DNA of 34,306 nt from Cyclobacteriaceae bacterium (GCA_025055435.1 JANWWN010000032.1:1-34306), one strand, 5' to 3'. Shown: positions 19,275 to 26,439, counted from the stretch's first letter. Translations and numbers: made by a program. The notes: a model not told the origin generated them from the letters alone.

Positions 19275-19362
19275 ACGACCCATGATTTATCTATAAGCTA
19301 TTTTGGCCTTAAAACATAACAACCGGCATTTATTCAGGCGGAAGTCAACCAATTATGAGTTA

Positions 19363-19795
19363 CTAAGGACGAAGCAGATAGCCTTCAAAACTTAGCATCG
19401 CAGGAGAGTTCAAAAAATTTCCATAAATAAGTATATCCGAGTAAAAATAGCCAAATCGTTTCTTAGTATAAGCCACCGAAATTAGAAGCGAGTCGCCTGG
19501 AGGCACAGAAGCACCTATTCCTGACAGTGTAGTACAATCACAGGAAACTTCAATATTTTCTATAAAAAGAGTGTCTAAACCCACATTATGTACATAAAAC
19601 TGTGTTTTAGCCTGGTTAAAGTCTTTAATTTTACCTAAATTAAATTTTCTATTTTTTATATGTATCTGAGTGTTTTTTTTTTAACATCATCTTAGTTTGC
19701 GACTTCTCAAAGTCACGCTTTCGGCTCAGTATGGAGTAAATTAAAACCGCCACCGACAAGATAAAAAAAGTAACCACACTAACTCTTTTGATCAT
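19363..19795 (-). pseudogene. DUF1573-domain protein interrupted by a frameshift in an A10 tract
   Basis: An ATG at 19795 opens MIKRVSVVTFFILSVAV, a membrane anchor or signal peptide, and runs to a ten-A tract (19673-19682 on the plus strand as T). The frame then stops within 30 bases. Removing one A joins it to a frame that continues KNRKFNLGKIKDFNQ, then IENIEVSCDCTTLSG and PPGDSLLISVAYTKKRFG, to the stop at 19363. That is a complete small DUF1573 domain (the S-C-x-C-T motif is diagnostic), 143 residues in total. The start overlaps the upstream propeller gene by 17 bases, which supports the reading. It may be a pseudogene, a sequencing error, or a gene read by slippage. Confidence 0.7.
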
Positions 19796-20993
19796 ATTGT
19801 TCTTTCAATTTGAATCGCATGACAATAGGTGTTTCAAAAGATTTCATATTCTCCGTTAAGGTCCGATGCAATACTAAATCAATTTCCTTAATTTCTTTTA
19901 GAGCTGCATCTTTATCTGAAGAAATATAATCTGTAAAGTGTTCTACATCAGTAGCAACATAGTAACAATCACAGGAAAGTGAATAAGTAGGCAAATTATA
20001 GGGTCCGATAAAAAACATTTTTGTAAAAGCGTCGGATTTTTTCCCACTTCCATGTCTCAGATTGAAATGGCCAAAAATTTGTCCGCTCAAAAGCTTTAGG
20101 CCCAATGTAAATCCATACTCAGAGCCCTCTTTAAAGCTGTAGTAGAATAAAATTTCTTTTTCTTTTTTCCCTATCATAAATCTTGATAGTATGTGTTGCG
20201 ACATCCATTTTTTCGGATTAAGAAAATCAGCATGGTCAAATATTAAGTCTTCCGACCGGCCATCGGGAATATTAACTTTTATTCTTTTTTCATTGATAAA
20301 CTCGTTATAATAATAAATAGAACTTGACAATGGATAGGAATAAAAATTACCCACAACAAAACCCGTATAATCCATGGGCACAAGCTCCTTGCCCAAAGGA
20401 TACTGCATAGTCTTTCTAACAAGTATTCCGCTCGTGTCATAAATGTGAAGAATATGTCCATTCTCATCATCATATCCAAGATATAAGGCAAAATTACCCG
20501 ATTTTAGAACGGAAATTTGGTAACCCCATTTACCGATGCGCATCTTCTTTATGTGTTTCAAAGTACTGTCAAATTCGATGATCGCCTGATCCGGCCTGGA
20601 AAAAATAACTATTCTATTGCTTAAATAATTTATATCGAAATCAGTAACTTCTAAATACTCTTTTGGACCTGAACCCTTTTTGCCAACCTTGCCCAGATAA
20701 GTTCCTGTTAATGAATATGCAACTAACTCCTTTTTATGTCGGTCTAAAACCAAAATTTTATTATTAAATTCTAAAATTTTTTGAGCCGATGAAAGGTAAA
20801 AACTGTCTGTTTCTTTCAGTTTAATGTACTCGACTTCACTAAGAAGATCCCTGATGCTTATGAGCTGTTCTTGTTTTGGTATATTTGAAATATCAATAAA
20901 CTCCTCATATACATTTACATCTGATTCCCAACCCGAACTGGTGCAACATAAAAAAAATGTACCAACCAAAATAACTATGAAATACTTTACCAT
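19779..20993 (-). CDS. 6-bladed beta-propeller lipoprotein, partner of peptide 1
   Basis: 404 residues from the ATG at 20993 (MVKYFIVILVGTFFLCCTSS), a signal peptide with a lipobox-like F-L-C-C. An in-frame reading from 21089 is open but would place two hydrophobic stretches before the lipobox. Blade motifs are clear: KILVLDRHKKELVAYSLTG, then YLGKVGKKGSGPKEYLEV with the G-x-G-x-G-P-x-E-Y turn of BF3164/PF17170 proteins, then NRIVIFSRPDQAIIEFD. The gene follows peptide 1 (21096-21314) across a 102-base gap holding a strong hairpin, and overlaps the DUF1573 gene by 17 bases. It is probably an outer-membrane lipoprotein; its binding partner is unknown. Confidence 0.8.
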   Translation of the reverse strand: MVKYFIVILVGTFFLCCTSSGWESDVNVYEEFIDISNIPKQEQLISIRDLLSEVEYIKLKETDSFYLSSAQKILEFNNKILVLDRHKKELVAYSLTGTYLGKVGKKGSGPKEYLEVTDFDINYLSNRIVIFSRPDQAIIEFDSTLKHIKKMRIGKWGYQISVLKSGNFALYLGYDDENGHILHIYDTSGILVRKTMQYPLGKELVPMDYTGFVVGNFYSYPLSSSIYYYNEFINEKRIKVNIPDGRSEDLIFDHADFLNPKKWMSQHILSRFMIGKKEKEILFYYSFKEGSEYGFTLGLKLLSGQIFGHFNLRHGSGKKSDAFTKMFFIGPYNLPTYSLSCDCYYVATDVEHFTDYISSDKDAALKEIKEIDLVLHRTLTENMKSFETPIVMRFKLKEQYDQKS

Positions 20994-21043
20994 ACAGAAT
21001 TGAACAACCCCAAATGATAAGCTGACAAACCGAAACATAAGAA

Positions 21044-21080
21044 AATATATCTTACAAGATAAAATCTCGTAAGATATATT
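21044..21080 (-). terminator. Intercistronic hairpin between peptide 1 and its propeller
   Basis: AATATATCTTAC (21044-21055) pairs perfectly with GTAAGATATATT (21069-21080), and an inner AGAT/ATCT pair extends the stem. On the minus strand the stem is followed by TTTCTTATG, a U-rich tail. It fits a partial terminator or a 3' stabilising end for the peptide message. Confidence 0.6.
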
Positions 21081-21095
21081 CTTTAACATGAACTA

Positions 21096-21314
21096 TCATT
21101 GAATTGGACTACATTGATCACATGTATGGTCACGACAAGATTTTTGACCACTCACGCAATTATTACAATAAAATCCACCACTACATATTGTAGAAACATA
21201 TTGCTTGGTACCTCCCTCCAAAGCATATGTATTTACAGGAACAAAAGTAATGATAGTACTAATTAAGAGCAGGATCATCCCACAAGTTAAGAGAATATTA
21301 AACTTCGCTTTCAT
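21096..21314 (-). CDS. Secreted cysteine-rich peptide 1 (NVEALA-like)
   Basis: 72 residues. A lysine-containing start and a long hydrophobic segment (about residues 7-28) form a signal peptide or anchor. NTYALEGG, then a short cysteine-rich tail with six Cys (ICSGGFYCNNC, SCRDHTCDQC), make up the mature part. N-x-x-A-L-x-G-G at this place resembles the motif of the Bacteroidota NVEALA peptides (PF14055 from memory), which are also small, secreted and often next to propeller lipoproteins; the exact motif is not present. It is the first gene after leader repeat copy 1, with the repeat edge 18 bases above the ATG. Function unknown: a matrix, signal or bacteriocin-like role would all fit. Confidence 0.75.
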   Translation of the reverse strand: MKAKFNILLTCGMILLLISTIITFVPVNTYALEGGTKQYVSTICSGGFYCNNCVSGQKSCRDHTCDQCSPIQ

Positions 21315-21357
21315 AAAACATTGTTTAAGTATCCACCCACCCCTCCGGAGCAGTTCT

Positions 21358-21385
21358 CCCGCTGTCCCTTCGGACGACCGGCGGG
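21358..21385 (-). ncRNA. Conserved 5'-leader hairpin (candidate cis-regulatory RNA)
   Basis: On the minus-strand transcript an outer stem CCCGC/GCGGG encloses an inner stem GTCC/GGAC closed by a GAAG loop. The same fold is possible at 26225-26252, 32045-32072 and 33907-33934. The outer stem there is CCUGC/GCGGG (a G-U pair in place of G-C), and in copy 3 the inner stem is GUUC/GGAC (again a G-U pair), so both substitutions keep pairing. It lies 45-70 bases before the peptide start codon. A role as regulatory RNA is inferred. Confidence 0.55.
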
Positions 21386-21479
21386 TGATCTGTATAAAGG
21401 TGAATGTTGATTCGAAGTAAATAACCTGTTAGGAATTTTACAAATCAATCTGCACTTTTTTCTTACATGGTGTTTATTC

Positions 21480-21495
21480 GTTAACCCGGGTTAAC
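21480..21495. promoter_or_regulatory. Perfect 16-bp palindrome, candidate operator
   Basis: GTTAACCCGGGTTAAC is a perfect inverted repeat. It recurs at 34029-34044 (perfect) and at 26347-26362 (one mismatch), always in the same place, roughly 40 bases upstream of the TTTG of the leader promoter. It is absent from the shortened copies 3 and 5. A regulator-binding site is the natural reading. Confidence 0.5.
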
Positions 21496-21527
21496 TTTCT
21501 GCGTTTTCAGGGCATCTGAGCGATTTA

Positions 21528-21546
21528 ACACACACACACACACACA
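21528..21546. repeat. CA dinucleotide microsatellite in leader copy 1
   Basis: Nine CA units in copy 1. The equivalent place holds about six AC units in copy 2 (26393-26404) and three CA units in copy 4 (34080-34084). The length varies between copies, and the tract lies upstream of the palindrome. Confidence 0.85.
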
Positions 21547-21796
21547 TTAAAAATGTTACAAAAACACACAAAATCTTACATCTATTCCAAAAATTTTTAC
21601 TTGACTTATCCCAGGTATAAGTCCTTTCTTCTCGCATGATGACCATTCAGTTCACCAGCTTATCTGGTGTACTCTTTGAGCATGATATAAATGACAAGAA
21701 TCTTTTAGTCATGATGTGTTCTTGCCGGAGCTTTTATTTTACGCTGTTCCTCAACAATCATATCAAAACGTGAAAAGGAGGTTTTAACGAACAGGA

Positions 21797-21824
21797 TTAC
21801 CCCTTTTCGGAACAAACGGGGTAA
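21797..21824 (-). terminator. Possible terminator hairpin after the operon remnant
   Basis: TTACCCC (21797-21803) pairs with GGGGTAA (21818-21824) and lies a few bases past the stop of the CarboxypepD_reg-like remnant on the minus strand. The following tail is not clearly U-rich, so the call is weak. Confidence 0.3.
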
Positions 21825-21827
21825 ATA

Positions 21828-21959
21828 CTAACTGAACTCACCGGCTGAATTGGTGACCGTGCCCACACGGTGCTCCGGTATCAGCACATTCATATCAGCC
21901 ACCGGTTTATCCTGACGATCTTTTACTGTTTCTTCAATAAGAGACTGTCGTTTTTTTTT
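21828..21959 (-). pseudogene. Remnant of a CarboxypepD_reg-like (PF13715) domain
   Basis: An open minus-strand frame without a start codon reads ETVKDRQDKPVADMNVLIP, then HRVGTVTNSAGEFS and a stop. This is the core of the carboxypeptidase-regulatory-like fold found at the N-terminus of TonB-dependent (SusC/RagA-like) receptors and of many Bacteroidota surface proteins, in the form V-x-D-x-x-x-x-P-(L/V)-x-x-x-N-V-x-I then GT-V-T-x-x-x-G-x-F-S. The rest of any receptor is missing. An A9 tract at its upstream edge may mark a frameshift. It lies on the same strand as, and after, the STN-like gene 22136-22843. STN plus CarboxypepD_reg is the usual N-terminal order of such receptors. Confidence 0.6.
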
Positions 21960-22135
21960 GAATAAATGAATAATACACACTACACTCCCTGCTGCGAGTT
22001 ACATAATCGTAGTACGTTTGGGCATTGCATGGTATTTGCAATGTTGAAAAATTATCATGATGATGTGTAGAAACAGGTTTTTCATGAACCGATTTTAAGC
22101 GGTATAGTAAAAAATCATAAAAATTGTGGAGAAAA

Positions 22136-22843
22136 TTATTCCATATTTTTTTCCTTTGAAATTAGCTGATACCCTGTGAAGTCCCTATTTACCGTATCAA
22201 CATTAACATTCATTTTTGTCAGTATATCAGTTAATGTAATGCCGGATGCTTCATCCCATTCCAACTTACCGTTCCACGCCAGCGAATCATTTTCGGAAAA
22301 AAAGTTTGTATGGTAACGCCTGTTTAAAAAATCAGACAAGAAAGAAGGTGTCGGATTGATAATTACAACAGCGGAATTACTGTTTTGAATAAGCTTATTA
22401 AATTCAGTAAAAGTTGATACGGGAACGCTTTTTTCGAAAGTTATCATGAGGGCCGGTTCACTTGTTTTATGGGTTATTACGGAAAGGTCCCATCCTTTAG
22501 CAAGCAGTTTAATAATACGATCGTAATTAACCGGCCTGTTGTTTTTGAAGTAAGCAGTAAGGTTAAAGTAACCATTAGGATTAAATGATGAGTCTTTTTG
22601 AATTTTAACCCGGGCCATGCGCTGGATTTCCGAAAGAATTTCATCAGCCGTATATCCTTTAAATTCCACACGCGCCGGTCCTTTTGAGGAGGCCTTTACC
22701 GGTTTTTGCGATACCGATGCGATTTCAAAGAATAATTCAGCATCATCCACTGAAAGAATTACTCTTTCGTCTGACAGGTTTTCGTTTGTGCGACATCCGC
22801 TACTGAATAGGATAATACACAAAAAGAAAATTTTTGCCTTCAT
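22136..22843 (-). CDS. Lipoprotein with STN/DUF3738-like domains (second in operon)
   Basis: 235 residues. Signal peptide MKAKIFFLCIILFSSGC with a textbook lipobox S-S-G-C, so Cys17 is lipidated. Two alpha/beta units follow. ARVEFKGYTADEILSEIQRMARV with FNLTAYF is about residues 57-95, and the second unit ends in WNGKLEWDEASGITLTDILTKM. The pattern G-x-x-x-x-x-h-h-x-x-h-x-x-x-h then h-x-h-x-h resembles the secretin/TonB short N-terminal (STN) or DUF3738 fold. It overlaps the upstream propeller gene by 44 bases. It is similar in plan, though not in detail, to 24028-24750. Function unknown; an envelope interaction module is likely. Confidence 0.55.
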   Translation of the reverse strand: MKAKIFFLCIILFSSGCRTNENLSDERVILSVDDAELFFEIASVSQKPVKASSKGPARVEFKGYTADEILSEIQRMARVKIQKDSSFNPNGYFNLTAYFKNNRPVNYDRIIKLLAKGWDLSVITHKTSEPALMITFEKSVPVSTFTEFNKLIQNSNSAVVIINPTPSFLSDFLNRRYHTNFFSENDSLAWNGKLEWDEASGITLTDILTKMNVNVDTVNRDFTGYQLISKEKNME

Positions 22844-23933
22844 AGGTGATTTTTCTTTTCAGGTTATTTAATGATGTATCTAAAGGTTCAAAAGAATTTT
22901 TCAACAAATTATTCTCATTCAAAACTCCAATCAACAGGTCAGGAGTAATCAGTTCAGGAAAAGGAAGATTCCTGCCCAGCGAATGATTTATTTTTTTTGT
23001 GCAAAACTTTCTTCCCGATATCTTATCATGGTAATAAAATGCCGGTTGTCCATCAGCAATAAACTGAAAAACCTGAAACCGGTCGTTTTCCCTGAAAAAG
23101 AAAATGCCCGTATTATATTTTTTGTTTTCCATGATCATCTTCATTCTCTCAAACTCGTTTTTTATATGAGCATATTTCGCATAGTTCACCTTATTTTTAA
23201 AATCAATGTATTTATACAATTGAAAATTGCCGTTTGATGCATTGAAGTAAAAAACCGTATCACAAAAAGGCTTAATGTAAAAAATGGTTTTCTCCTGTTT
23301 CAAAATAGACTGTCCATTGCTGAGAATGGTGTTACTTTCATTCTGAATAACATACGGGTCGAAATGATTTGTGTTTCGATATGTATTTAAATCCAGAATT
23401 TGAATTCTATAGAATACCTTCGTCCCCGGTTCTATTCCTACGAGATTGTCTTTTTTCAGAAAAAGGAAGCCATCAGCCGATGTTTCTATTTCTGTAAATT
23501 TATTATCATCCAGCTTAGCTGAGCTGACCAAACTAAATTTTTGAAGATCGTATACATGCACTTCATCCCTGGTGCTTAAAATATAAAGAAACGGATAGGA
23601 AACACTGAAGTCAACCGGATTGATTTTTAATTCTTCAAATTCAATTTGTTTAATCAGCTTATCAATGGAAAGGTCATAAACCAATAATTCTTTTTTATCC
23701 GCATCGTTTGCCAGATACAAGTAGTTGTTTTCCGACCAGCGGATTCGGGTAATATTCAAAGGTTTATCCGTTTCTATCTCCTTGATAACCGGCCTTAAAA
23801 ATTCCGACACATCCACTTCATCATCAATTTTACTTATCCCAATAATCTGCGGATTGTTGGTATCATGGGGTCTAAAAGAGCAGGATAGGGATAATAAAAA
23901 ACAGAAACTAATCCGGATAATGAAACTACCCAT
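22800..23933 (-). CDS. Divergent beta-propeller lipoprotein
   Basis: 377 residues. Signal peptide MGSFIIRISFCFLLSLSC with lipobox S-L-S-C. Blade-like repeats are less regular than in the other propellers: NNYLYLANDADKKELLVYD, FLYILSTRDEVHVYDLQKF, KVFYRIQILDLNTY. The G-P-x-E-Y turn is missing, so the fold is inferred from these strand/turn repeats, length and context. It sits between two STN-like genes in the operon led by peptide 2: 94 bases after 24028-24750 and overlapping 22136-22843 by 44 bases. Confidence 0.6.
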   Translation of the reverse strand: MGSFIIRISFCFLLSLSCSFRPHDTNNPQIIGISKIDDEVDVSEFLRPVIKEIETDKPLNITRIRWSENNYLYLANDADKKELLVYDLSIDKLIKQIEFEELKINPVDFSVSYPFLYILSTRDEVHVYDLQKFSLVSSAKLDDNKFTEIETSADGFLFLKKDNLVGIEPGTKVFYRIQILDLNTYRNTNHFDPYVIQNESNTILSNGQSILKQEKTIFYIKPFCDTVFYFNASNGNFQLYKYIDFKNKVNYAKYAHIKNEFERMKMIMENKKYNTGIFFFRENDRFQVFQFIADGQPAFYYHDKISGRKFCTKKINHSLGRNLPFPELITPDLLIGVLNENNLLKNSFEPLDTSLNNLKRKITYEGKNFLFVYYPIQ

Positions 23934-24027
23934 TTACTGAATAAACTCAATTGATGGTTTTAAAGTACTTGTATGAATCTCAAATCTGATCATTTCAAAT
24001 TCCCTTAAAAGGAGTCCTTTTTCAATA

Positions 24028-24750
24028 CTACTTACTATTTACTAAGTAAATCTTTTTCAACCTCGTATCCTGATACATTTTAATGCCATATTTTAGCTCC
24101 AAAATTCGATCAACATCCGGCAATGACTCAAATTCAAATGCATAACGTTTCCCATCATCATTACCATTTAAAATTATTGAATATCCCTTCCTTTCGGCAA
24201 GCCAGTCGGCCAAATTAGTTAATGTAAAACCCTTAAGTGAAATTTTTCCCGCAGTTGAAACATGGGCTGACCGCAATGTGCCGGGTTCTTTGGATTTATA
24301 AATATAGGCAGAGAGTTTTAAAGGATTTTCAATGTGTAGTTGACCAGTTGTTAATTTTTCCCCGGTTTCCGTGACTGAAAAATTATACCACTCTGCGAGG
24401 GAGGTTAAGACAGGATGCCAAAGGTTTTCAAAATTGCCCGAAGGAAACTCTATTCTGAAAGCAACATGTGGATTGTGTTCAAGGCTTTTTATTATTACCG
24501 TATTACCAGTGTTTCTGGCTAAGGTAAATAAGGCATCTGAAAGCCTGTAACCTTTCACCTCAATGAATCTTTCACCTTTATCGAGACCTTTAGCGTTGTA
24601 GGGATTGTTTATGATTTTAAAAATTTTTATTGTAAAGCCTGTTCCGGTTATGCTTTGTTGATATTGTAAAATCGGATCTCCGACATCATCCTGACTGAAA
24701 ACCGGTTTTATTAGTATTGTAAAGATTACCAATATGTTAATTACTTTCAT
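24028..24750 (-). CDS. Secreted STN/DUF3738-like protein (first in operon)
   Basis: 240 residues. A cleavable signal peptide (MKVINILVIFTILIKPVFSQ, no lipobox cysteine) makes it a soluble periplasmic protein, unlike its lipoprotein counterpart. Unit one is IEVKGYRLSDALFTLARNTG (about residues 62-82), and unit two is ISLKGFTLTNLADWLAERKG (about 168-188) followed by YAFEFESLPDVDRILE. The latter is close to the DUF3738 pattern in which a x-G-h-x-h-x-x-h-A-x-x-L stretch is followed by h-x-F-x-h-E. It starts 15 bases after the stop of the propeller 24766-25887, so the two are surely co-transcribed. Confidence 0.55.
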   Translation of the reverse strand: MKVINILVIFTILIKPVFSQDDVGDPILQYQQSITGTGFTIKIFKIINNPYNAKGLDKGERFIEVKGYRLSDALFTLARNTGNTVIIKSLEHNPHVAFRIEFPSGNFENLWHPVLTSLAEWYNFSVTETGEKLTTGQLHIENPLKLSAYIYKSKEPGTLRSAHVSTAGKISLKGFTLTNLADWLAERKGYSIILNGNDDGKRYAFEFESLPDVDRILELKYGIKMYQDTRLKKIYLVNSK

Positions 24751-24765
24751 AAGTAGAACTTATGG

Positions 24766-25887
24766 TTAAACCTCTATAATCACTAAATAAGTCTTCCCAT
24801 CCTGAATGACGCTATCAATAATAGGGTGTATATTACTATAATTTTTTAAACCAAGATCTTCATAATGCTGCCCATCCAACACCATAACCCAGTAATTATC
24901 TGACTGAATGGACGGGAAGGGAAGAAGCAGATCACGACCATGCAGTGAAACTTTGAGTTCATCCATGCAATAGGTTAAATTTTTCTCTTTATCAACCAGG
25001 GTAAATCTGACCTGATTTTTTAAAATATATCGCCACCCTGTCCATTTTTTACTTTCGAGTTTTTTATTATTTATCAAGGAATAATTCGGAAAAATTTCTT
25101 CCATTACAACTTTTGGATTAGTTAAATCGAGCTGCCGTAGAACTTCATCGTTTAGATGATAGTTCAAAAAAACGATGGGCAGAGTATATAAACCGCGAAG
25201 GGTATCGTAAACATAATGATAATTACTTAAAGGCTGAAAAAACTCAAAGCCTCTTTTCGTAACATTTAAAGGGTCACTGAAAAAGGTCCAGACCCGCGGC
25301 AGATTTTTTTCAATAGTGAATTGGAATAATCTTCTCTTTACATTAAAATCATGATCCGTAATCAAAATGTTGTAGTAATATTCCTTCTTTTCTCTGGGCT
25401 GTTTGTTTTGGTTTTTAAAGACAATAAAACCATCTCCGGTTTTATAAATTCTGTGACAATAAAATTCAGAATGTCTGAAGCTTTCTAAACTGTAATCTGC
25501 ATTGAAAAAAAAGAAACCCTGATTAGCCGCATCATAAAACATCAATTTGCCATAATGATCGGTTATTAAACAAATGGGTTGAACAGGATTACCGTTTTGC
25601 AAATAATCTCCGTTGATACTCGTTATTAACCGGCCCTGACGGTCAAAAATTTCAATTTTCTGAAGAACTTTGTCCAAAACAAAAATTCTATTTTCATCAA
25701 CGATAACCTGGTCTACAGTACTAATTAAGGAGTTTAATTCCACAAACTGCCATCCTGGAAACAGCTCATGAAGGTCATAGCTCTTAAAATTTTCATTCCT
25801 TATAAAATGCCCTTCATGTTCTTCATATTTGCACTGACAGAAGGTTAAAAAGATTATAAAATTCAGTACTACGTGGACCAATTTCAT
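24766..25887 (-). CDS. 6-bladed beta-propeller lipoprotein, partner of peptide 2
   Basis: 373 residues. Signal peptide MKLVHVVLNFIIFLTFCQC with cysteines at 17 and 19, the latter likely lipidated. Blade repeats include QVIVDENRIFVLDKVLQKIEIFD followed by RQGRLITSING, then ITDHYGKLMFYDAANQGFFFFN. The strand / D-turn / IxxFDxxGxhI pattern is typical of PF17170-like propellers. The C-terminal KTYLVIIEV strand would close the ring. The gene lies 74 bases after peptide 2 with a hairpin in the gap, and heads propeller-STN-propeller-STN. Confidence 0.7.
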   Translation of the reverse strand: MKLVHVVLNFIIFLTFCQCKYEEHEGHFIRNENFKSYDLHELFPGWQFVELNSLISTVDQVIVDENRIFVLDKVLQKIEIFDRQGRLITSINGDYLQNGNPVQPICLITDHYGKLMFYDAANQGFFFFNADYSLESFRHSEFYCHRIYKTGDGFIVFKNQNKQPREKKEYYYNILITDHDFNVKRRLFQFTIEKNLPRVWTFFSDPLNVTKRGFEFFQPLSNYHYVYDTLRGLYTLPIVFLNYHLNDEVLRQLDLTNPKVVMEEIFPNYSLINNKKLESKKWTGWRYILKNQVRFTLVDKEKNLTYCMDELKVSLHGRDLLLPFPSIQSDNYWVMVLDGQHYEDLGLKNYSNIHPIIDSVIQDGKTYLVIIEV

Positions 25888-25904
25888 GAACTAATATTTT
25901 TTAG

Positions 25905-25943
25905 CGATACAGCCGGCATACGATTTTTGTACCAGCTGTATCG
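25905..25943 (-). terminator. Intercistronic hairpin between peptide 2 and its propeller
   Basis: CGATACAGC (25905-25913) pairs perfectly with GCTGTATCG (25935-25943) across a 21-base loop, with further G-U/G-C pairs inside. The minus-strand tail is A-rich, not U-rich, so processing or mRNA protection is as likely as termination. Confidence 0.5.
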
Positions 25944-25961
25944 TAGTTTATGTTTCAACAC

Positions 25962-26180
25962 TTATTCTTGAGCTTCCGAATCGGCTTTAACACATTTAGC
26001 ATTGAAAATACCGCATTTTGCATAATAACCCTCTTCACACTCAACACTCACGGCCCATCCTATCCCTAATATCTTAAACTCACGTGAGCAACTTTTTGCA
26101 CCCTCTCCTCCGGCAGCTTCAGCCGAAAGAGCCGTAATAAACCCAAGAAAAACCAAGAGAAGCTTTATTTGCTTTTTCAT
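25962..26180 (-). CDS. Secreted cysteine peptide 2 (NVEALA-like)
   Basis: 72 residues from the ATG at 26180 (MKKQIKLLLVFLGF); a longer in-frame start nine codons upstream would lengthen the n-region and is unnecessary. The signal peptide ends in ALSAEAAGG, giving a likely A-x-A cleavage and a glycine pair. The mature part of about 50 residues has four Cys (KSC, VEC, AKC, AKC), two possible disulfides, and ends acidic (ADSEAQE). It shares size, layout and leader with the other three peptides but almost no mature sequence. It heads the operon running to 22136. Confidence 0.75.
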   Translation of the reverse strand: MKKQIKLLLVFLGFITALSAEAAGGEGAKSCSREFKILGIGWAVSVECEEGYYAKCGIFNAKCVKADSEAQE

Positions 26181-26198
26181 GATTAATTTGATTGTATT

Positions 26199-26439
26199 TC
26201 CACCCACCCCTCCGGAGCAGTTCGCCCGCTGTCCCTTCGGACGACCGGCAGGCTAACTGTATAAAGGTGAATGTTGATTCGAAGTAAATAACCTGTTAGG
26301 AATTTTACAAATCAATCTGCATCATTTTCTTACACGGTGTTTATTCGTTAATCCGGGTTAACTTTCTGCGTTTTCAGGGCATTTGAGCGGTTACACACAC
26401 ACATCAAAAAAGTGATAAAACCGCACACAATCTTACATC
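26199..26439 (-). repeat. Leader repeat copy 2
   Basis: Full-length copy, colinear with copies 1 and 4 over about 240 bases. Hairpin stems are at 26225-26229 and 26248-26252, and the palindrome (one mismatch) is at 26347-26362. On the far side the RND permease starts divergently at 26507, so this 326-base gap holds promoters for both directions. No -7 box could be fixed with confidence for the permease. Confidence 0.92.

Larger units (their letters stand above)
21332..21582 (-). repeat. Leader repeat copy 1
   Basis: About 250 bases nearly identical to copies 2 (26199-26439) and 4 (33881-34119) and to the first 140 bases of copy 3 (32019-32158). Going upstream from the peptide ATG it contains a G-rich block and CTCCGGAG palindrome, a hairpin, and a promoter-like stretch (TTTGTAAAATTCC, then TTATTTACTTCGAATC). 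Beyond these are a 16-bp palindrome, a CA dinucleotide run and a shared ACACAAAATCTTACATC end block. It is followed immediately by peptide 1. Confidence 0.92.
21583..22135. other. Gene-poor spacer with hairpins and a coding remnant
   Basis: 553 bases between leader copy 1 and the end of the 26180-22136 operon, without an intact gene. It holds short stem-loops GACTTAT/ATAAGTC (21603-21623), CACCAG/CTGGTG (21653-21669), TTACCCC/GGGGTAA (21797-21824) and CATTGCA/TGCAATG (22023-22043), plus the CarboxypepD_reg-like remnant listed separately. No RNA gene was recognised. Confidence 0.6.

Noticed and set aside
20993-21089. Longer N-terminus of the propeller starting at 21089
   Set aside because: It would put an extra hydrophobic stretch before the lipobox and start inside the intercistronic hairpin region; the ATG at 20993 gives a normal lipoprotein signal.
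21342-21346. GGAGG in the leader as a Shine-Dalgarno site
   Set aside because: It lies 27-29 bases from the peptide ATG in at least three copies, too far, and this phylum rarely uses such sites. It is more likely part of the RNA structure.
21333-21347. Possible G-quadruplex in the G-rich leader block
   Set aside because: Only runs of two to four G with short spacers; nothing beyond composition supports it.
21331-21420. Plus-strand frame conserved in all four leaders (encoding HPPLRSSSPAVPS and ending in a TAA after DSK)
   Set aside because: Differences between copies are mostly amino-acid changing, the start context differs in each copy, and the strand is opposite to the transcript. The frame is kept because the DNA is kept.
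21391-21420. AGGTGAAT...ATAACCT in the leader as an operator dyad
   Set aside because: Only the outer four bases are symmetrical; the rest does not pair.
21436-21462. TTTG-N17-TATTTACT in the leaders as a standard sigma-A promoter
   Set aside because: The -7 half matches TAnnTTTG in only about half of its positions, so it was described only as promoter-like; an alternative sigma factor cannot be excluded.
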